From contig NZ_AOCN01000015.1 of assembly GCF_000350525.1 (NCBI RefSeq), forward strand, positions 310,001 through 374,000: a DNA stretch of 64,000 nt, given 5' to 3'. Below, piece by piece: positions 59,655 through 64,000 of the stretch (position 1 is the first letter of the stretch; every line of letters starts with the position of its first letter). The notes beneath the pieces were generated by a model. The model had not been told where the DNA came from. It was given only the letters and a program-made list of their open reading frames with translations, and made no database searches. A program made the position numbers and the translations under genes. This DNA comes from Leucobacter salsicius M1-8. GTDB taxonomy: Bacteria > Actinomycetota > Actinomycetes > Actinomycetales > Microbacteriaceae.

Positions 59655-60938
59655 ATGTCAACCCAGTCAGCATTCTTTAACGAGCCGCTCGAGGTCGTCG
59701 ATCCCGAGATCGCCGAAGTTCTCAAGAACGAGCTCGGTCGCCAGCGTTCAACGCTTGAGATGATCGCAAGCGAGAACTTCGTGCCTCGCGCGGTGCTCCA
59801 GTCGCAGGGCTCAGTGCTCACCAACAAGTACGCCGAGGGCTACCCCGGCCGCCGCTACTACGGTGGCTGCGAGTACGTCGACGTTGCAGAGGACCTGGCA
59901 CGCGATCGCGCAAAGTCGCTGTTCGGTGCCGCATACGCTAACGTGCAGCCCCACTCGGGCGCTTCGGCTAACGCCGCGGTGCTCTCGGCAATCGCCGAGC
60001 CCGGCGACACGATTCTCGGTCTCGAGCTGTCGCACGGTGGCCACCTCACCCACGGCATGAAGCTCAACTTCTCGGGCAAGCTCTACAACGTCGCCCACTA
60101 CGGCGTTGACCCCGAGACCATGCTCATCGACATGGACGTGGTGCGTGCCAAGGCACTCGAGCACAAGCCCAAGGTCATCATCGCCGGCTGGTCGGCATAC
60201 CCCCGCACGCTCGACTTCGCAGCGTTCCGCGCGATCGCAGACGAGGTCGGTGCAACCCTCTGGGTCGATATGGCTCACTTCGCTGGTCTCGTGGCTGCGG
60301 GCCTCTACCCCAACCCGGTGCCCCACGCACACGTCGTCTCGTCGACCGTGCACAAGACCATCGGTGGCCCCCGCTCGGGCTTCATCCTCACGAACGATCT
60401 CGATCTCTACAAGAAGATCAACTCGAACGTGTTCCCCGGCCAGCAGGGCGGCCCGCTGATGCACGTGATCGCTGCCAAGGCGACCGCGTTCAAGCTTGCG
60501 GCCACCGACGAGTTCAAAGAGCGCCAGGTGCGCACCCTCTCGGGCGCAAAGCTGCTCGCATCGGCACTCACGACCGAGGCCTCGAAGGCTGCTGGCGTAG
60601 ACGTGCTCACCGGCGGCACCGACGTGCACCTCGTTCTCGCAGATCTGCGCCACTCGCCGCTCGACGGCCAGCAGGCCGAAGACGCGCTGCACAACGTGGG
60701 CATCACGGTCAACCGCAACTCGGTGCCCTTCGACCCCCGCCCGCCGATGGTCACGAGCGGCCTGCGTATCGGTACGCCCGCGCTCGCTACCCGCGGCTTC
60801 GGCGACGTCGAGTTCGCAGAGGTCTCTGACATCATCGCGCTGACACTGCAGCAGACCGGCGACATCGAGGAACTCAAGGCACGCGTCACCGCACTCGCCG
60901 ACCAGTTCCCGCTGTACCCCGGCCTGGAGCAGTGGTAA
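59655..60938 (+). CDS. glyA: serine hydroxymethyltransferase
   Basis: 427 residues. PLP enzyme with [16 protein letters not shown] at the N-terminus, [37 protein letters not shown] containing the Schiff-base Lys in THKT-type VHKTIGGPR, and the folate-binding end. Makes glycine and methylene-THF from serine. GAGGAG precedes ATG 59655; an upstream in-frame start lies inside the riboswitch and is rejected. Operon with folD. Confidence 0.95.
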   Translation: MSTQSAFFNEPLEVVDPEIAEVLKNELGRQRSTLEMIASENFVPRAVLQSQGSVLTNKYAEGYPGRRYYGGCEYVDVAEDLARDRAKSLFGAAYANVQPHSGASANAAVLSAIAEPGDTILGLELSHGGHLTHGMKLNFSGKLYNVAHYGVDPETMLIDMDVVRAKALEHKPKVIIAGWSAYPRTLDFAAFRAIADEVGATLWVDMAHFAGLVAAGLYPNPVPHAHVVSSTVHKTIGGPRSGFILTNDLDLYKKINSNVFPGQQGGPLMHVIAAKATAFKLAATDEFKERQVRTLSGAKLLASALTTEASKAAGVDVLTGGTDVHLVLADLRHSPLDGQQAEDALHNVGITVNRNSVPFDPRPPMVTSGLRIGTPALATRGFGDVEFAEVSDIIALTLQQTGDIEELKARVTALADQFPLYPGLEQW

Positions 60939-60943
60939 TCCGC

Positions 60944-61855
60944 GTGGCTGAAGACGCTCAGACCGCACAGCGGCTTGACGGCACGGCTGCGGCCGCCGCC
61001 ATCAAGGCCGAGCTCACCGAGCGCGTAGCGGCACTCGCCGCCCAGGGCGTCGTGCCCGGGCTCGCGACCGTGCTGGTGGGCGCTGATCCGGGATCGCAGT
61101 GGTACGTTGCGGGCAAGCACCGCGATTGCGCAGAGGTCGGCATTTCGTCGATCAAGCGCGAGCTGACCGAGACCGTCACGCAGGAGGAGCTCGAGGCCGT
61201 TCTCGCCGAGCTCAACAACGATCCCGCGTGCACCGGGTACATCGTGCAGTTGCCGCTGCCCAAGCACATCGACACCGATCGCATTCTCGAGTGCATCGAT
61301 CCTGCGAAGGATGCCGATGGCCTGCACCCGACCAACCTCGGCAAGCTCGTGCTCAACGCGAACACCGAGATCACCTCGCCGCTGCCCTGCACGCCGCGTG
61401 GTGTGATCGAGCTCGTGGAGCGTAATGGCCTGTCGTGGGCTGGCAAGCATGTGGTCGTCATCGGCCGTGGTGTGACCGTGGGGCGCCCGATTGGACCGTT
61501 GCTGACACGCCGCGAGTACAACGCGACCGTCACGCTCACGCACACGGGCACGACGGATCTGGGTGCCGAGCTGCGCCGAGCCGACGTGATCGTCGCGGCC
61601 GCCGGTGTAGAGGGCATCGTTAAGCCCGAGGACGTGAAGCCGGGCGCGATCGTGCTCGACGTGGGCGTCTCGCGCAAGACCGACCCCGATACCGGCAAGA
61701 GCCGCGTCGTGGGTGACATTGATCCCACCGTGGCAAACGTGGCCGGTTGGATGTCGCCGAACCCCGGTGGCGTCGGTCCCATGACCCGCGCGCTGCTGCT
61801 CAAGAACGTCGTGGAGATGGCTGAGCGCGCTGCCGGTTCGCCGGTCGCCGCGTAG
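60944..61855 (+). CDS. folD: methylenetetrahydrofolate dehydrogenase/cyclohydrolase
   Basis: 303 residues from GTG 60944 (GTG 60932, overlapping the glyA stop, is the alternative). [25 protein letters not shown] with the catalytic Tyr and Lys, QLPLPKHID, and the NAD(P)-binding [13 protein letters not shown] then [12 protein letters not shown] and [16 protein letters not shown]. Converts 5,10-methylene-THF to 10-formyl-THF, completing the one-carbon cluster with glyA and purU. Confidence 0.95.
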   Translation: MAEDAQTAQRLDGTAAAAAIKAELTERVAALAAQGVVPGLATVLVGADPGSQWYVAGKHRDCAEVGISSIKRELTETVTQEELEAVLAELNNDPACTGYIVQLPLPKHIDTDRILECIDPAKDADGLHPTNLGKLVLNANTEITSPLPCTPRGVIELVERNGLSWAGKHVVVIGRGVTVGRPIGPLLTRREYNATVTLTHTGTTDLGAELRRADVIVAAAGVEGIVKPEDVKPGAIVLDVGVSRKTDPDTGKSRVVGDIDPTVANVAGWMSPNPGGVGPMTRALLLKNVVEMAERAAGSPVAA

Positions 61856-61875
61856 TTTGAGCTAGCTCCGGATCA

Positions 61876-61914
61876 CGAAAGGCCGCGATACACCTGGTGT
61901 ATCGCGGCCTTTCG
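61876..61914 (+). terminator. hairpin terminator
   Basis: CGAAAGGCCGCGATACACC pairs perfectly with GGTGTATCGCGGCCTTTCG (19 bp) after folD. Confidence 0.85.
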
Positions 61915-62006
61915 TTGCTTCTGGGTGAGGGATGTGGCCGGGGAAAGCGGCACACGAGGGGCATGGCTTCCATGCGCGGCTCAGTGAGCATGTGCATACT
62001 TGTTGG

Positions 62007-62687
62007 GTGACTATGACCTTGCTGATGAGCATGATTCCCCCGGCCCTGCTCGGTATCGACTGGCTCGACCCCGAGACCCTGCTCAAAGCGGGCGGCTGGG
62101 CGGCCCTCATTCTGGCCTGTGCGTTTGTGTTCCTGGAAACGGGAGTCGTTGTGCTCGCGTTCCTGCCGGGTGACTCGTTGCTGTTTACCGTGGGTCTCTT
62201 CACCGCCACCGGCATCATCGATATTCCGATCTGGATCACCTGCCTGCTGCTGTTTATTTGCGCCTTCGCCGGAGACCAAATGGGCTTCACGATTGGCCGC
62301 AGACTGGGCCCCGCGGTCTTCAACAAGGAGAAGAGCCGGTTCTTCAACCCCGAAAATGTGGCACGCACGCACACGTTCTTCGAGAAGCACGGCCCCAAGG
62401 CCATCATCATCGCCCGGTTCCTGCCGGTGATTCGCGGCTTCGTGCCCGCGGCGGCCGGCGTGGGCAAGATGAGCCACCGCCACTTCCTCGCGTACAACGT
62501 CATCGGTGCGCTGCTCTGGGCCGTGGGCGTGACGCTGCTCGGTTACTACCTCGGCCAGATCCCGTTTGTGCAGAAGTACAGCGAGATCTTCATCATCGTG
62601 CTGGTGCTGATCCCGGGCATCCCGATCCTCATCGAAGTGATCAAGGGCTTCAACGCCTGGCGCCGCGGCCGCGCGAAGCAGAGCTAG
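62007..62687 (+). CDS. DedA-family membrane protein
   Basis: 226 residues from GTG 62007, with about five membrane helices. DedA/SNARE-assoc signature: AFVFLETGVVVLAFLPGDSLLF, FAGDQMGFTIGRRLGP, and the conserved ARFLPVIRGFVPAAAGVGKM. DedA proteins are lipid scramblases or flippases, including undecaprenyl-phosphate recycling; the particular lipid is unknown. Confidence 0.85.
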   Translation: MTMTLLMSMIPPALLGIDWLDPETLLKAGGWAALILACAFVFLETGVVVLAFLPGDSLLFTVGLFTATGIIDIPIWITCLLLFICAFAGDQMGFTIGRRLGPAVFNKEKSRFFNPENVARTHTFFEKHGPKAIIIARFLPVIRGFVPAAAGVGKMSHRHFLAYNVIGALLWAVGVTLLGYYLGQIPFVQKYSEIFIIVLVLIPGIPILIEVIKGFNAWRRGRAKQS

Positions 62688-62691
62688 CCGG

Positions 62692-64000
62692 TTACACCAC
62701 CGTTACGAACCGGGTAAACGCGTCGATCAGCACCCCGGCGAATCCCGTTTCCTGCTCCATCTCGTTGCGGGCCGAGACCGCAATGTCGGGGTGGTCCGTA
62801 ATGATGCCGTCGGTGCTGCGACGCAGGTGCTCGCGAATGCTTGGCTCTGCATTGACCGTCCAGGCGTAGAATCCGAGGCCCGCGGACTGGGCGGCCAGCT
62901 GCATGCTCTCGGTCGCCGTCCACTCCTCGACCACGATGAAGTCGGCTGGGGTCACCGGCACGTCTCCTCCTGCGAACGCCATCGTGTACCCGACGGTGAG
63001 GTCGGGGCGCAACCGCTTGAGCTCGGCCACGCTCGCCGGGTCGAGCGAGTGGTAGATGTTGCTCTCGAGCAGCCCCAGCCCCTCGAGCTCCGCGACGAGT
63101 CGTTCGACATGATCGGGGGTGTCGCCGCCACCGAGCTTGATCTCCACGAGCAGCGGCATCCCGAGCTCGGCGGCCCGGGTCACGTACTCGGTAAATGTCG
63201 GAATCGTGTCGACGTGCCCCTGTAGGTCGCGCACCTCGATCTGCGTGAGCTCCTCTAGCGTGAGGTCCTTCACCGCCACATCGCGCCCCGCGAGCCGGGT
63301 GAGTACGGCGTCGTGCATCGCCACGAACTGCCCGTCCTTGGTCTGCATGACGTCCATCTCGACGAGGTCAGCGTTCGCACGCGCGGCGGCCTCGAGCCCG
63401 CTCAGGGTGTTCTCGACGCCGCCGTCCGAGAACCCGCGGTGCGCCAGCACGAGCGACGCTGGCGAGGCAGCGAGCCGCTGGAGCGGCGCGATACTTGCGG
63501 CGCCCAGCCCGGCCGAGACGAGCGCGATGACCGTCACCACGGCGATGGCTTCCCTTCGCGACCGCCGCGGGGCACTGGCGTTGTGATCCGGATCAGGACC
63601 TGCCGCCCCACGAGCCCCGGGACGGGAGTGGGCACCGGGATCCGGCACCAGAACCACCTGCGCCGGAAGCTGCGCAGCTCCCCGATCAACGCGTGCGATC
63701 AGCACGCCTCCGATCCAGGCGGTCGCGAGGCCCGCGATGATCGCGCCGAGCACCTCGGCGACGCCGAGGGAGAACGCGGCCACCGTGACCGAAGCTCCGG
63801 GCAACACGGCATCCGTGAGGGCCGTGGGTGCCAGCGCCACGAGCAGCAGCAGGCCGCCGGTGACGCCCGCGATCAGGGTGACGGCAGCGACCGCGAGCGC
63901 GAGCGAGCTGGGAGCGCGCAGGCCCCGCGTGAGTCGCCAGCTTGCGCGCCCCGGCCGACGTCCGTTCGAGAGTACAAAGATGGGAACGGTGAGCGCGAGC
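62692..64000 (-). CDS. membrane-anchored glycerophosphodiester phosphodiesterase (5' partial)
   Basis: The frame is open past the window edge at 64000, so the start is outside. The visible part (436+ residues) has an N-terminal multi-pass membrane region (several hydrophobic helices) followed by the GDPD domain: LVLAHRGFSDGGVENTLSGL, with the metal-binding Glu and Asp in VEMDVMQTKDGQFVAMHD. Hydrolyses glycerophosphodiesters to glycerol-3-phosphate. Convergent with the DedA gene (5-bp gap). Confidence 0.8.
   Translation of the reverse strand, partial: LALTVPIFVLSNGRRPGRASWRLTRGLRAPSSLALAVAAVTLIAGVTGGLLLLVALAPTALTDAVLPGASVTVAAFSLGVAEVLGAIIAGLATAWIGGVLIARVDRGAAQLPAQVVLVPDPGAHSRPGARGAAGPDPDHNASAPRRSRREAIAVVTVIALVSAGLGAASIAPLQRLAASPASLVLAHRGFSDGGVENTLSGLEAAARANADLVEMDVMQTKDGQFVAMHDAVLTRLAGRDVAVKDLTLEELTQIEVRDLQGHVDTIPTFTEYVTRAAELGMPLLVEIKLGGGDTPDHVERLVAELEGLGLLESNIYHSLDPASVAELKRLRPDLTVGYTMAFAGGDVPVTPADFIVVEEWTATESMQLAAQSAGLGFYAWTVNAEPSIREHLRRSTDGIITDHPDIAVSARNEMEQETGFAGVLIDAFTRFVTVV

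Noticed and set aside
1..64000. CRISPR array or IS element
   Set aside because: No regularly spaced repeat array with unique spacers and no transposase gene was seen on either strand.

Overview
The window is high-GC actinobacterial DNA. Gene content (HspR, acyl-CoA carboxylase beta plus epsilon, RimK with a C-terminal TrkA-C-like domain, class E style LxxTG anchors, DUF2510/DUF4282 protein) suggests a Microbacteriaceae genome, possibly close to Leucobacter. The genus is an inference from composition and gene style.

Layout. (1) 1-5689 is chromosome: hspR, an rRNA-type methyltransferase, an XRE regulator, two translationally coupled GT4 glycosyltransferases and a secreted CHAP-like protein. 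(2) 5690-5776 is tRNA-Ser(GGA). An integrated element of about 32.5 kb occupies 5778-38249 and is bounded by an 11-bp direct repeat of the tRNA 3' end (5767-5777 and 38239-38249). (3) 38250-64000 is chromosome again: a DUF2510/DUF4282 protein, aminotransferase, divergent rimK and protease genes, a wall-anchored serine protease, lipid kinase, dGTPase, aldolase, Nudix hydrolase, acyl-CoA carboxylase with birA, a TetR-controlled permease/amidohydrolase/permease cluster, the one-carbon genes purU, glyA and folD (glyA behind a ZTP riboswitch), DedA, and a partial membrane GDPD.

The element has the three-part core of an actinomycete integrative and conjugative element (AICE): a tyrosine integrase beside attL, an FtsK/TraB-like DNA pump (25288-26808) and a rolling-circle HUH Rep (29461-30807). 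Around this core lie: a family of solenoid-repeat proteins; a surface module (a SipW-type signal peptidase, its likely cognate secreted protein, an M50-like membrane protease and an LxxTG wall protein); three otherwise unrelated proteins that share an N-terminal Cys/Gly-Gly/Arg-Cys tag; a lone PD-(D/E)XK-like nuclease; a defence module (MmeI-like restriction-modification enzyme plus a two-gene membrane/soluble pair) flanked by imperfect 26-bp direct repeats; and a second tyrosine recombinase.

The least expected feature is the organisation of the 8.7-25 kb cargo. It is built of short, mostly single-gene units separated by strong hairpin terminators. Nine copies of one imperfect palindrome (TTTGTCCC ... 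TGCAC ... GGGACAAA), all in the same orientation, follow these terminators or precede genes. Downstream of them recur promoter-like boxes (GCCGTTAGgTATA, or a two-block module with an exact 20-nt gap). I also see three 12-bp-phased repeats near each end of the element, which are probably integrase arm sites. No CRISPR array, rRNA, phage structural gene or transposase IS was seen.
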